In this document: positions 35,492 through 44,993 of the stretch, piece by piece | How positions within the stretch are numbered: position 1 is the stretch's first letter | Layout of the letters: every line of letters begins with the position of its first letter | NCBI GenBank assembly: GCA_963828705.1 | Contig: CAWHGA010000045.1 | Coordinates: 1 to 64,000, forward strand | Length of the DNA stretch: 64,000 bases | DNA from: CAWDJT01 sp963828705 | Lineage (GTDB): Bacteria; Desulfobacterota; Syntrophobacteria; Syntrophobacterales; Syntrophobacteraceae | Direction: 5' to 3' | The notes under the pieces: model-generated | What the model saw: the letters and a program-made list of their open reading frames with translations, nothing else | The model's database searches: none | Told to the model about the DNA's origin: nothing | Made by a program: the position numbers and the translations under genes

Positions 35492-35546
35492 GAGCTTGTT
35501 AGGGAAACAATTTATGCGGTATTTTGGATATTTCCCAAACAAGCTC
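35492..35546. repeat. Inverted repeat directly after the ribD stop
   Basis: GAGCTTGTTAGGGAAA pairs with TTTCCCAAACAAGCTC with one mismatch region, separated by 23 A/T-rich bases. The right arm abuts the ribD stop. It has no T run, so it may be a dispersed palindromic element or an mRNA-processing hairpin, not a standard terminator. Confidence 0.55.
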
Positions 35547-36677
35547 TCAATAGAGCTCTTTGCGGAATCGCCCTGAAAGCAGGACATCCTCGCCGAAACG
35601 CCGCACTCGCAGGTCATAAACGGGCACAGCGTCGGCCATGCGTTGGCGCGGGCTGCCGCTCACCAGCGGCACCCCCTGGGGATCACCGAGGATTTTGGGG
35701 GCATAGAAGAAGTAGAACTCATCGCCCAGGTCTTGTTCCATGAAAGCACCTATAATCCGGGCGCCGCCTTCCACCAACACACTGTTGAAACCACATCGCC
35801 CCAGCTCACGAAGCAATGCCGCCAGATCGATTCCGGAGGGTCCTGCCGGCAGCGCCAGGACATTCACCCCTGCATCAGTTAGGGCCTGACGCCGCCGTGG
35901 CGACGCATCCTCCCGGCCGGCCGCCCACACGGGGCTTTGTGCCGCGGTTTTCACTAGTTGGCTGGTGAGTGGCAGCCGCAGGTGGCTGTCAAGGACCACG
36001 CGCACCGGCTGCCGGCAGCGTTTGCCCGCAACCCGAGCGGTCAGCAGCGGATCATCACCGAGTGCTGTGCCGATACCTACCAGAATCGCATCCAAGTCGC
36101 AGCGCAGACGATGGACATAGCGGCGTGAGCGTTCATTGCTGATCCAACGAGCATCGCCGGTGCGGGTAGCGATGCGGCCATCAAGGGTGGTGGCGGCCTT
36201 GATGGTCACCAGCGGTAGCCCCGTGGTCACATGTTTGATGAAAGCCTGGTTGAGACGTCGGCATTCGGTTTCGATCACACCGGCGGTGACTTCCACGCCC
36301 ATAGTTCGCAGGTGCTGGGCGCCGCCCCCGGCCACTTGAAGGTTGGGGTCCGACATGCCGATCACCACGTGAGCGATCCCGGTGTCCAGGATCGCCTGGG
36401 TGCAGGGTGGGGTGCGGCCTTGATGGTTGCAGGGTTCCAGTGTGACATACAGGGTGGCGCCACGCGCCTGGTCGCCGGCATCCCGCAGGGCGTTGATTTC
36501 GGCATGAGGACCACCGACTCGTTTATGGTAGCCTCGACCGATCACTTCTCCTTGCCGCACCACCACGGCGCCCACCATCGGGTTGGGGCTGGTGAACCCG
36601 CGGCCTTTGGCCGCCAGCCGCAGGGCCTGCCGCATGAAGAAAACGTGAGGCGAATCAGCGGGCATGGTCAATGTCAA
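35547..36677 (-). CDS. ribD: Bifunctional pyrimidine deaminase/reductase RibD
   Basis: 376 residues. Deaminase half: SPNPMVGAVVVRQGEVIGRG, the zinc site GGPHAEINAL and LEPCNHQGRTPPC. Reductase half: IKAATTLDGRIATRTGDARW, DAILVGIGTALGDDPLLTAR, VLVEGGARIIGAFMEQDLGD and FYAPKILG. It carries out the second and third steps of riboflavin synthesis. Its ATG overlaps the stop of glyA by four bases, so the two are translationally coupled. Confidence 0.97.
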   Translation of the reverse strand: MTLTMPADSPHVFFMRQALRLAAKGRGFTSPNPMVGAVVVRQGEVIGRGYHKRVGGPHAEINALRDAGDQARGATLYVTLEPCNHQGRTPPCTQAILDTGIAHVVIGMSDPNLQVAGGGAQHLRTMGVEVTAGVIETECRRLNQAFIKHVTTGLPLVTIKAATTLDGRIATRTGDARWISNERSRRYVHRLRCDLDAILVGIGTALGDDPLLTARVAGKRCRQPVRVVLDSHLRLPLTSQLVKTAAQSPVWAAGREDASPRRRQALTDAGVNVLALPAGPSGIDLAALLRELGRCGFNSVLVEGGARIIGAFMEQDLGDEFYFFYAPKILGDPQGVPLVSGSPRQRMADAVPVYDLRVRRFGEDVLLSGRFRKELY

Positions 36678-37927
36678 GATAGCGGCAGCACCGGTTGGTG
36701 CAGTGGGAACTGGGCACAGAATTCAGCCACTTCTTTCTGCAAAGCGGTCAAGGCTGGAGCATCGTCAACGGCCTGCAGAGCACGGTGCATAAATCCGGCG
36801 ATCGTATCCATGTGGTCCGGATTCATGCCGCGGGTGGAAACCGCTGGGGTGCCGATGCGGATCCCGCTGGTGACGTTGGGGCTCTGCCGATCAAAGGGGA
36901 TGGAATTCTTGTTGACGGTGATGCCGGCTTTATCCAGGGTTTGTTCGGCTACTTTGCCGGTCAGGCCTTTGGGGGTGAGGTCCACCAGCATGAGGTGAGT
37001 GTCGGTGCCGCCGGAAATCAGGCGATAACCCAGTTCAGTGAGGCGCTGAGCCAGCCGTTGGCTGTTGGCCAGCACTCGCTGTTGGTACTCCTTGAACGCC
37101 GGGTGCAGGGCTTCCTGGAACGCCACCGCTTTGGCGGCGATGACATGCATCAGGGGTCCCCCCTGAATTCCCGGGAAAATCTGGCTGTCCAGGATTTTGG
37201 TATGTTGGGCCTTGGACAAAATCAGGCCGCCGCGAGGTCCGCGAAGCGTCTTGTGGGTTGTGGAGGTGACAAAGTCGGCGTGATGGACCGGGTTGGGATG
37301 CAGGCCAGCAGCCACCAATCCGGCAATGTGAGCCATATCCACCACCAGGTGCGCGCCCACTTCCCGGGCGACATCCTGGAAACGAGCGAAATCGATGATG
37401 CGCGGGTAAGCACTGGCACCGGCCACGATCACCTTGGGACGATGCTCCCGAGCCAATTGCGCCAGCTGGTCATAGTCGATGGTTTCGGTATCTGGTTTGA
37501 CGCCGTAGGAAACCACCTGATAAAGATGCCCGGTAAAACTGGCGGGGCTGCCGTGAGTGAGGTGCCCACCCTGGCGAAGATCCATCCCCAACATGACATC
37601 GCCCACTTTCATCAAGGCAAAGTAAACCGCCATGTTGGCCTGAGACCCCGAATGGGGTTGGACGTTGGCGTATTCCGCATCGAAAAGCCTCCGGGCGCGC
37701 TCCTGGGCCAACCTTTCGGCCACGTCCACGAAGTCACAACCGCCGTAGTATCGTCGTCCGGGATAGCCTTCCGCATACTTGTTGGTCAGGACGCTGCCTT
37801 GGACTTCCCGGACCGCTTCACTGGCGAAGTTCTCCGAAGCAATCAGTTCCAACTTGGACAGTTGTCGCTGTTCCTCCTGACGGATGGTGGCGGCAATTTC
37901 CGGATCGATCGACTCTAGGTAGGACAT
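36674..37927 (-). CDS. glyA: Serine hydroxymethyltransferase
   Basis: 417 residues. MSYLESIDPEIAATIRQEEQ, LIASENFASEAVREVQGSVL, TNKYAEGYPGRRYYGGCDFV, and the PLP lysine in DFVTSTTHKTLRGPRGG. It interconverts serine and glycine with tetrahydrofolate. Intact, normal length. It lies between rpiB and ribD, the common order in Desulfobacterota. I see no glycine riboswitch in the 190 bases before it. Confidence 0.98.
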   Translation of the reverse strand: MSYLESIDPEIAATIRQEEQRQLSKLELIASENFASEAVREVQGSVLTNKYAEGYPGRRYYGGCDFVDVAERLAQERARRLFDAEYANVQPHSGSQANMAVYFALMKVGDVMLGMDLRQGGHLTHGSPASFTGHLYQVVSYGVKPDTETIDYDQLAQLAREHRPKVIVAGASAYPRIIDFARFQDVAREVGAHLVVDMAHIAGLVAAGLHPNPVHHADFVTSTTHKTLRGPRGGLILSKAQHTKILDSQIFPGIQGGPLMHVIAAKAVAFQEALHPAFKEYQQRVLANSQRLAQRLTELGYRLISGGTDTHLMLVDLTPKGLTGKVAEQTLDKAGITVNKNSIPFDRQSPNVTSGIRIGTPAVSTRGMNPDHMDTIAGFMHRALQAVDDAPALTALQKEVAEFCAQFPLHQPVLPLS

Positions 37928-38118
37928 GGGAACATTTCCTCACGTTGAAAAATGGCTGTCTGAGAGATGTCACTCAACCACTCGTGCCTAGCGAAACCCA
38001 TGATTCGCCTTGATGCCTTTGGTCGTCTCGGCAGTCGATCACGCGACCGCTGACATCACCGCGATACGGACTCAACTGCAGCCGAACAAAGCAATTTCCA
38101 AACGCTCCTCGATGTTCG

Positions 38119-38562
38119 CTATTTCGGCTGGGTCAACTGGTCAATGAGTTCCACCCGGCGCTGATGGCGGCCGCCTTCGAACGCTTCATGGAGCCAGGCA
38201 CTGACAATTTCCAGGGCCAGCTGGTCGCCCAGAAGGCGCCCGCCGAGGCACAAGATGTTGCTGTCGTTGTGGCGGCGGCTCAGGCGCGCTGCGTAGGGTT
38301 CGGAAACCAAGGCGGCCCGCGCGCTCGGGATGCGGTTGGCGGTCATGCACATGCCAATGCCGCTGCCGCAAATAAGAATGCCCCGGTCCACATGCCCGGC
38401 CGCGACTGCCCGGGCAACGCGCACCGCGTATGGGGGATAATCCACGGATTCAGGGCCGTTTGTCCCGATGTCTTCCACTTCATGGCCTTGCTTTTTAAGG
38501 AACCCGACTACCACCTGCTTGAGGTCAAAGCCGCCGTGGTCACCGCCGATTATGATCTTCAT
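38119..38562 (-). CDS. rpiB: Ribose-5-phosphate isomerase B
   Basis: 147 residues. MKIIIGGDHGGFDLKQVVVG, DYPPYAVRVARAV, the active-site Cys in GILICGSGIGMCMTANRIPS and SRRHNDSNILCLGGRLLGDQ match RpiB throughout. It interconverts ribose 5-phosphate and ribulose 5-phosphate, the latter being the substrate of RibBA encoded in the same block. It lies 12 bases after fabF. Confidence 0.97.
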   Translation of the reverse strand: MKIIIGGDHGGFDLKQVVVGFLKKQGHEVEDIGTNGPESVDYPPYAVRVARAVAAGHVDRGILICGSGIGMCMTANRIPSARAALVSEPYAARLSRRHNDSNILCLGGRLLGDQLALEIVSAWLHEAFEGGRHQRRVELIDQLTQPK

Positions 38563-38574
38563 CTCGGCCCCTGC

Positions 38575-39825
38575 CTATTCACATTTGCGGAACAAAACGG
38601 CGCCATTGGTGCCGCCAAAACCAAACGAATTGGACAAGGCCACGCGCACCACGCCGGGCCGCGCCTGATTGGGGATATAATCCAGGTCGCAGTCCGGATC
38701 GGGGTTTTCGTAATTGATTGTGGGGGGCATGACGCCACGGGCGATGGTGAGCGCCGTATAGGCTGCTTCCAGGCCGCCGGCCGCCCCCAGCAGATGGCCG
38801 GTCATGGATTTGGTGGAACTCACCGCCAGTTTGCGGGCATGGTCGCCAAAGACCGTCTTGATGGCCTGGGTTTCGTATTTGTCGTTGAGGTCGGTGGACG
38901 TTCCGTGAGCGTTGATGTAGTCCACCTGGTGAGCTTCGATGCCGGCATCCTGGAGCGCCATGCGCATGCATCCGGCCGCCCCTTCGCCATTGGGGGCCGG
39001 AGCGGTCATGTGATGAGCGTCGCCAGTCAGACCGAAGCCGATCACTTCGGCGTAGATCTTGGCACCACGCTGCAGAGCCCGCTGCAGTTCTTCGAGAATG
39101 ATGATGGCCGCCCCTTCGCCGGGGACGAATCCGTCTCGTTCGAGATCAAACGGGCGCGAAGCCCTTTCCGGCTCGTCGTTGCGGGTGGACATGGCGCGCA
39201 TGGCGTTGAAGCCGGCGATGCACACCGGGGTGATGGTGGCTTCGACACCGCCGGTGATCATGGCATCTGCCGTCCCGTCGCGGATCATGTGAAACGCCAG
39301 CCCCACGGCATGAGTACCGGCAGCACAGGCGGTTTGAATGGACAGGTTGGGGCCCTTGGCGTTGTGGTAGATCGAAATCAGCCCGGGGGCCATGTTGCCG
39401 ATGAGCATGGGAATGAAAAACGGGCTGATCTTCCTGGGACCCTGCTCCAGCAAAATCTTGTGGTAATACTCAATGGTGGTCAAACCTCCAAGCCCGCAGC
39501 CGGTGATGACCCCAGCCCGTGAAGACAGTTCCGGGCCGAACTCCAGTTGGGCATCGTCCATAGCCAGGCGAGCGGCCGCCAAGCCGTACTGAAGAAAAGG
39601 GTCCATCTTGCGCAGTTCCTTCTTGGAAATGAAGTCCTCGCCGTTGAAGTTCTTGACTTCACCGGCAATGCGTGTGGCATAGCCACTGGTATCAAACCGT
39701 GTGATAGGGCCTATCCCCGACGCACCTCGGATGAGATTGCTCCAGTTGTCTTCAGTGCCGATTCCCAAAGGACTCACCAGCCCGATTCCGGTGATGACCA
39801 CACGCCGCCGCTCACACGTTTCCAT
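38575..39825 (-). CDS. fabF: Beta-ketoacyl-ACP synthase II
   Basis: 416 residues from METCERRRVVITGIGLVSPL, with GGAG before the ATG. Catalytic Cys in SIQTACAAGTHAVGLAFHMI, the two His in YINAHGTSTDLNDKYET and SSTKSMTGHLLGAAGGLEA, and the Gly-rich end LSNSFGFGGTNGAVLFRKC. It elongates acyl-ACP in fatty acid synthesis. acpP, normally just upstream, is absent: only 97 bases separate it from fabG. Confidence 0.97.
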   Translation of the reverse strand: METCERRRVVITGIGLVSPLGIGTEDNWSNLIRGASGIGPITRFDTSGYATRIAGEVKNFNGEDFISKKELRKMDPFLQYGLAAARLAMDDAQLEFGPELSSRAGVITGCGLGGLTTIEYYHKILLEQGPRKISPFFIPMLIGNMAPGLISIYHNAKGPNLSIQTACAAGTHAVGLAFHMIRDGTADAMITGGVEATITPVCIAGFNAMRAMSTRNDEPERASRPFDLERDGFVPGEGAAIIILEELQRALQRGAKIYAEVIGFGLTGDAHHMTAPAPNGEGAAGCMRMALQDAGIEAHQVDYINAHGTSTDLNDKYETQAIKTVFGDHARKLAVSSTKSMTGHLLGAAGGLEAAYTALTIARGVMPPTINYENPDPDCDLDYIPNQARPGVVRVALSNSFGFGGTNGAVLFRKCE

Positions 39826-39922
39826 ACAATGCTCCATTTTCAGACATAGGGTGGAGCCCAACGACTCCTTGATATTCCGCACAATCCTGCCGTTTGCTGG
39901 ATCCAGGCCACGGCAGCATCAA

Positions 39923-40668
39923 TCAGCCCATGAACATCCCGCCGTTGACATGAATCACCTGCCCGGTGATGTAACCGGCCTCATCAGAAACCAGGAACTT
40001 CACGGCTGCTGCCACTTCCTCCGGGGTCCCCACGCGTGCCGCCGGGATTTGCGTGAGTAACGCCTCGCGAGCTTTGTCCGGCATGGATGGGTCATTTCGG
40101 TTTCGATGTATCCCGGTGCCACCGCGTTGACGGTGATGTTGCGGGAAACCAGCTCCCGCGCCAGTGAACGGGTGAAGCCGATGATTCCAGCCTTGGCGGC
40201 GGCATAATTGCACTGCCCGGCGTTGCCGATAACGCCCACCACCGAAGTGACGTTGACGATGCGGCCGAAACGCTGCCGCATCATGGGTTTGACTACCGCC
40301 TGGGAGCAGAGGAACATACCCTTGAGGTTGGTGTCCATGACGGCGTCCCACTCCGTGGGTTTCATCAGAGCCACCAGGTTGTCTCGAGTGATCCCGGCGT
40401 TGTTGACCAGTACATCGACCCGCTGGTGTCGCGCGACGATTTCCTTGAAGGCGTCTTTCACTTCCTGGGCATCGGCGACATTGAAACGACACAGGTGTGC
40501 CTTCGCGCCTCGAGCTTCCACGGCTCTGGCGGTTTCTTCGGCCGCTTCCTGGCTGGACTGATAGTTGACGATGATTTCATGCCCGGGCGCCGCCAAAGCC
40601 ACCGCGATGGCCCGCCCAATCCCGCGGCTGGCGCCGGTGACCACCACCACCCGCTTTTGCTCCTGCAT
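39923..40668 (-). CDS. fabG: 3-oxoacyl-ACP reductase FabG (one frameshift)
   Basis: Start MQEQKRVVVVTGASRGIGRA after GGAGGG. NADPH motif TGASRGIG, NNAGITRDNLVALMK, catalytic Ser-Tyr-Lys in VNVTSVVGVIGNAGQCNYAA then AKAGIIGFTRSLARELVSRN. A single indel near 40090 shifts the frame after GYIETEMTH; the true end is MPDKAREALLTQIPAARVGT through GYITGQVIHVNGGMFMG. About 247 residues. It reduces 3-ketoacyl-ACP. In an essential gene this shift is most likely a sequencing error. Confidence 0.93.
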
Positions 40669-40754
40669 CCATCGGCCATTTCCCTCCAAGTATTCAGCGG
40701 CCCTCTGATCTGGAGCTTAGGTCGAGCCCATGCTTGTGCTAAGTCTCCACGCGC

Positions 40755-41946
40755 TCACTCCCCCCGTTCCGCCTTGATCTTGCGAATCAATGCCGGGATG
40801 AATTCAAACAGGTCGGCAACGACACCATAGGTGGCCACATCGAAGATCGGGGCATGGGGGTCCTTGTTGACCGCCACGATGAGTTTCGAACCCTGCATGC
40901 CCACCACGTGCTGGATGGCGCCGGCAAGGCCAACGGCCATATACAAGGTGGGAGCCACGGTTTGGCCGGTTTGGCCCACCTGGTCGGGACGGTTCCATCC
41001 AGCCTTCGTCCACCGCGCCGCGAGACGCACCCACGGCGCCGTTGATAAGGCGTGCCAGTTCGGCGAGTAGTTCGAAGTTGTCGGCATTTCGCAGGCCGCG
41101 ACCACCGGAGACGATGACTTCGGCATCCGCCAGTTTGGCGGTGGATTCCTTCTCAGGGATGACTTCCAGGACTTGCACCCGGGTCTGGAAGCAGGCCGCC
41201 GGGAGTTCCACCTTTTCAATACGTCCCTGTCGGGAGTCGTCGCGTTGGGGTTTCATCACCTTGGGGCGGACCGTGGCCATCTGCGGCCGGCGATGGGGCA
41301 GACGATGGTGGCCATGACGTTGCCGCCGAAGGCGGGCCGAGTTTGCAGGAGCAGCCCTTCGGTCGCTGATGTCCAGTTCGGTGCAGTCGGCGGTCAGCCC
41401 GGTGCGTGACAAAGCGGCCACGCGCGGTATGAACGAACGTCCCATACTGGTGGCACCGGCCAGGAGTATTTCCGGCCGTTTTTGACCAATCAATCGGTGA
41501 AGGACGGCGGCATAGGCTTCGTCAGTGAAATGGGCCAGCTCGGGACGGTCCACCACATAGACCACATCGGCGCCGTGGGCGATGAGTTCGTTGACGTGGC
41601 CGTCCAGTTGGTGCCCAAGGAGCACCGCGGCGAGTTCCTCGCCACGTTTGTCGGCCAGCTTGCGGCCGGCGCCGAGGAGTTCATGAGCGACTCGGTGAAC
41701 CTGGCCCTGGCGCCATTCGGCAAACACCCATACTCCCCGGTAGGAAGCCAGGTCGTCGCTGGGTCCGGTACCCACTTCAGGAAGTGAGATGGCGCCGAAT
41801 TCACAGGTATCCACGCACATGCCGCAGAGCGTGCAGTCGTCGGAAATCTCCGCGGCGGTTTCGGTAACGGTAATGGCCCCCACCGGACAGACGTCCTGAC
41901 AGACGCCACACACGGTGCATTTTTGAGGATCGACGAGGGCTTTCAT
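40755..41946 (-). CDS. etfA: Electron transfer flavoprotein alpha subunit with N-terminal ferredoxin domain (frameshifted)
   Basis: Residues 1-60 carry two [4Fe-4S] motifs, CTVCGVCQDVCPVG and CTLCGMCVDTCEFG. The ETF alpha domain follows: GVWVFAEWRQGQVHRVAHEL, LLAGATSMGRSFIPRVAALS, the FAD-binding SGGRGLRNADNFELLAELA, GQTGQTVAPTLYMAVGLAGA then IQHVVGMQGSKLIVAVNKD and IFDVATYGVVADLFE. Indels near 41340, 41290 and 41005 break the frame; the restored protein is about 397 residues. Iron-sulfur-fused ETF alpha occurs in anaerobes and can link the flavin to low-potential carriers. Its ATG overlaps the etfB stop. Confidence 0.92.
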
Positions 41947-42734
41947 AGTCCGGGCACCTTGGCTTCCTTGAGGTAACGGTAGAGCTGTTCCGCCTGTTCG
42001 TCGACGCTACCTTCCAGCATGATGCGGTCGCCGCGCCGCGGCGGGCTAAACACCCGAACCACCTGGGTGAAGGAACCGGTCAGCCCCACCTGGTTGGGGT
42101 CCAGGTTCAAATCGGTCAGGCCCCAAACCGGTATGTCAGCTTTCTTGGCGCGCATCTTGTGGCGCAGGGACGGCACCCGCGGCTCTCCAACTTCCTTGAG
42201 CACCGTGATCAGGGCCGGAAGCGGCAGTTGCCAGATTTCTGTGCCTTCCTCGGTACGGCGGGTGACCTTGAGATGACCGTCACCCCCGAATTCGATGCAC
42301 TTGACGAAGGAGGCATAGGGAATGTCCAACTGGGTGGCCAGTTCCGGACCGACCTGGGCAGTGTCACCGTCGATGGCTTGTTTGCCGCAGATGATGAGGT
42401 CCACCCCAGCCAGTTTGCGGATGGCGGCGCCAAGGGTCATCGAGGTGGCCCAGGTATCGGCGCCGGCAAAGGCTCGGTCGCTGAGCAGCAAGGCATCATC
42501 CACACCGAGCGAGAGGGTTTCCCGCAACGCTTCGACGGCTTGCGGCGGACCCATGGTGACGGTGGTGACCCGGGCGCCGGTTTGGTCTTTGAGGCGCAAA
42601 GCGGCTTCAACCGCAAACATGTCGAAGGGATTGATGATGGAATCCACCCCCTGACGCACCAGAGTGTGCGTGTTGGGATCGATACGCACGTTCTTGGCAT
42701 CGGGAACTTGTTTGATACAAACCACAATGTGCAT
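41943..42734 (-). CDS. etfB: Electron transfer flavoprotein beta subunit
   Basis: 263 residues. MHIVVCIKQVPDAKNVRIDP, then VDSIINPFDMFAVEAALRLK, LDIPYASFVKCIEFGG and the ETF-beta signature region VTRRTEEGTEIWQLPLPALI, KKADIPVWGLTDL. It binds the second cofactor (AMP or a bifurcating FAD) and forms the ETF dimer with the ferredoxin-fused alpha subunit. It takes electrons from the acyl-CoA dehydrogenase encoded 25 bases upstream. No frameshift. It shares a four-base overlap with etfA. Confidence 0.96.
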   Translation of the reverse strand: MHIVVCIKQVPDAKNVRIDPNTHTLVRQGVDSIINPFDMFAVEAALRLKDQTGARVTTVTMGPPQAVEALRETLSLGVDDALLLSDRAFAGADTWATSMTLGAAIRKLAGVDLIICGKQAIDGDTAQVGPELATQLDIPYASFVKCIEFGGDGHLKVTRRTEEGTEIWQLPLPALITVLKEVGEPRVPSLRHKMRAKKADIPVWGLTDLNLDPNQVGLTGSFTQVVRVFSPPRRGDRIMLEGSVDEQAEQLYRYLKEAKVPGL

Positions 42735-42759
42735 GGATTGGTTTTTCCCCTTTTTGTGT

Positions 42760-43995
42760 TCAGATAGGCCTAACAACAGGCGCCTGCCGATAGGAATCTG
42801 ATGGAGCAGAGGGGCAGACAGCTTCTAGAAAAAGCTCTCCTTCAAGCCGGCCATATTCCTTATTGAGTTCCTGGCCGATGATGTTGCGCTGGATTTCGTT
42901 GGTCCCTTCGTAGATCTGCAGGATCTTGGCGTCGCGCATCATCTTTTCTACCGGGTAATCCTGCATGTAGCCATAGCCGCCAAGCACCTGCACGGCTTCG
43001 GTGGTCACTTCCATAGCCACATCGGCGGGAAACAACTTGCACATGGCGGAGATTTTGCTGGCATCATGAGGTTCGGTGTCGAGGTAGCGGGCGCCTGCAT
43101 AGACCAGGGCGCGAGCCGCTTCGGTCTTGGTCGCCATATCTGCCAGCTTGTGCTGGATGGCTTGAAAACTGATGATGGGTTTGCCGAACTGGAAGCGTTT
43201 GCGGGCGTATTCCACGGCGATATCCAGGGCCCCCTGCGCCAGGCCCACGCCCAGAGCACCAATGCCGGGACGCGATTTGTCGAAGGTCTTCATGGCGATG
43301 ATAAAACCCGTGCCGTCACGGCCGATCATCCGGTCCTTGGGAATACGGCAGTCTTGAAAAACCAGCTCCCGAGTGGCCGACGCGCGAATGCCCAGTTTCT
43401 TCTCCTTCTTGCCGAAGGAAAACCCCGGGTCACCCTTTTCCACGATGAAAAAGCTGGCGCCCCGCGCCCCTTTGGAACGATCGGTGATGGCCAGCACGGT
43501 ATAGATTTCCGCCTCACCACCGTTGGTGATCCATTGTTTGGTGCCGTTCAGGATGTAATGGTCGCCGTCGCGCACAGCGGTGGTTTGAATGCCGGAAACA
43601 TCGCTGCCGGCACCCGATTCGGTGACGCCAAAGGCAGCCAGGCGCTTGCCGCTGGCGATGTCGGGGAGATAGGCCTGCTTTTGTTCCTCACTGCCATGGA
43701 GCAGAATTGGATAGGCGCCCAGGCCGCTGGCGGCAAAGGTGGTGGCCACGCCGATACAGGCCGCCGCCAGTTGCTCCACCGCCAGGCAGTTCTCCAGAAT
43801 CCCTCCCCCCATGCCGCCATAGGCTTCAGGAATGTAGAGGCCATAGAGATCGGATTGGGCCAGAACCTTAACAATTTCCCAGGGGAATTCTTCGTTCTCA
43901 TCCAGCTCTGCGCGAATTGGCCGCACTCTTTCCCTGGCGATTTGGGCAGCCAGTTCCTTGATCATCTGTTGTTCTTCGGTCAAAAGATAGTCCAC
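42760..43995 (-). CDS. Acyl-CoA dehydrogenase
   Basis: I take the GTG at 43995 (product MDYLLTEEQQMIKELAAQIA), nine bases after GGAGG; the ATG three codons earlier overlaps that ribosome site. 411 residues. FAD/substrate motifs AAFGVTESGAGSDVSGIQTT and WITNGGEAEIYTVLAITDRS, then YARKRFQFGKPIISFQAIQH and LGGYGYMQDYPVEKMMRDAK; the catalytic Glu is in IYEGTNEIQRNIIGQEL. It oxidises an acyl-CoA to the 2-enoyl-CoA and hands electrons to EtfAB. The family is butyryl/glutaryl-like; chain length cannot be fixed. Confidence 0.95.
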   Translation of the reverse strand: MDYLLTEEQQMIKELAAQIARERVRPIRAELDENEEFPWEIVKVLAQSDLYGLYIPEAYGGMGGGILENCLAVEQLAAACIGVATTFAASGLGAYPILLHGSEEQKQAYLPDIASGKRLAAFGVTESGAGSDVSGIQTTAVRDGDHYILNGTKQWITNGGEAEIYTVLAITDRSKGARGASFFIVEKGDPGFSFGKKEKKLGIRASATRELVFQDCRIPKDRMIGRDGTGFIIAMKTFDKSRPGIGALGVGLAQGALDIAVEYARKRFQFGKPIISFQAIQHKLADMATKTEAARALVYAGARYLDTEPHDASKISAMCKLFPADVAMEVTTEAVQVLGGYGYMQDYPVEKMMRDAKILQIYEGTNEIQRNIIGQELNKEYGRLEGELFLEAVCPSAPSDSYRQAPVVRPI

Positions 43996-44104
43996 TGCGG
44001 TCATCCTCCATGGTGCCTGGTCATTGGGTTGCAGGCAAACGATACAAGCAGGGTGGAAGGCGCAAAACAAAGCGGGGCTGCGACGGCAGGACAAGGTGAC
44101 ATGC

Positions 44105-44737
44105 TTATGAATGCTTCTTGTGGACCCCCCATCGACTTTTCCAGTGGTCCAATACCCAACGGGCCGAGTAGAGTTTCAGTTCCGAGAGGATGGGTGTCGA
44201 TTCCAGGTAGTCCGCTACGCGAGCAATGCTGTCGGATTCGAGCGCTTTCACCGCAACGTGAATGGCATTGGCAATAGCTGGTTCGCGAGAACAGCCGTGG
44301 GCCACAACCACAGTCCTACGCGCCCCAAGCAAGGGGGCGCCACCTACATCCTGATAATTAAACAGGCTCTCCAACTGCTGGACATACTGTCGCAGGCTGG
44401 TTTGTTCTCCGGCCGATAAACCGGTCGGCGGCAGGTGCTTTTCCATGAACTGCCGCCAGATTCCTGCCCAGCATTCATGAATGCTTTAGCACAATATTGC
44501 CGACAAAGCCATCACAGACCATTGCGTCAGTCTGGCCGGAGAAAAGCTCCTGGGGTTCAAGGTTGCCGACAAAATTGAGGCGGCTGCGTTCGAGCAAGGC
44601 GTAGGCCCGATGGTCAGTAACCGCTTCGGCATGAGCGCCCACGTCGGCAAGTAGCACGCTGCCCTGGGTAGGCAAAGATACGCCACAACGACTCCCGGGG
44701 CATGGTCGCCGCCCATGGCATCGACCGCAATTTTCAT
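44105..44737 (-). pseudogene. plsX: Phosphate acyltransferase PlsX with large internal deletions
   Basis: It starts correctly with MKIAVDAMGGDHAPGVVVA, then jumps straight to LPTQGSVLLADVGAHAEA in another frame, losing roughly 110 residues. A second gap of about 40 residues follows before HRAYALLERSRLNFVGNLEP and DAMVCDGFVGNIVLK. One more frame change leads to the C-terminal part FNYQDVGGAPLLGARRTVVV and ends SRWGVHKKHS. Native PlsX is about 330-345 residues and makes acyl-phosphate for phospholipid synthesis. Unlike the single-base shifts elsewhere, two large deletions suggest real decay or a misassembly. It lies between rpmF and acd, its normal place after rpmF. Confidence 0.8.
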
Positions 44738-44763
44738 GGCTGAATGCCTTTAGTCCTGCAGCT

Positions 44764-44946
44764 CTAGCTTTCTTCCGCGGTAATCACTTCGCGGCCATGA
44801 TAGAAACCACAAGCAGGGCATACGCGGTGCGGCATGCGCAGTTCGGTACACTGAGGACAATGCGACAAAGAAACTACGGTCAGGCTCTTATGGGCCCGTC
44901 GCTTGTCGCGGCGGGCTTGGGATGTTTTTCGTTTGGGCACTCCCAT
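44764..44946 (-). CDS. rpmF: Ribosomal protein bL32
   Basis: 60 residues, MGVPKRKTSQARRDKRRAHK, then a zinc ribbon with CPQC and CPACGFYHGREVI. Basic N-terminus and four cysteines are typical of the zinc form of bL32. It follows yceD by 47 bases, the universal pair. Confidence 0.97.
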   Translation of the reverse strand: MGVPKRKTSQARRDKRRAHKSLTVVSLSHCPQCTELRMPHRVCPACGFYHGREVITAEES

Positions 44947-44993
44947 GGTAGATCACTCCTTTCGATTCAATCGAAACCTCAGCGCCCGAAGAC

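Noticed and set aside
37928..38118. Glycine riboswitch before glyA
   Set aside because: No glycine-aptamer core seen in the 190 bases upstream.
36695..39522. Long plus-strand open frames opposite glyA, rpiB and fabF (over 400 codons each)
   Set aside because: The minus-strand genes are unmistakable and in the correct operon order; the antisense products are low in recognisable motifs.
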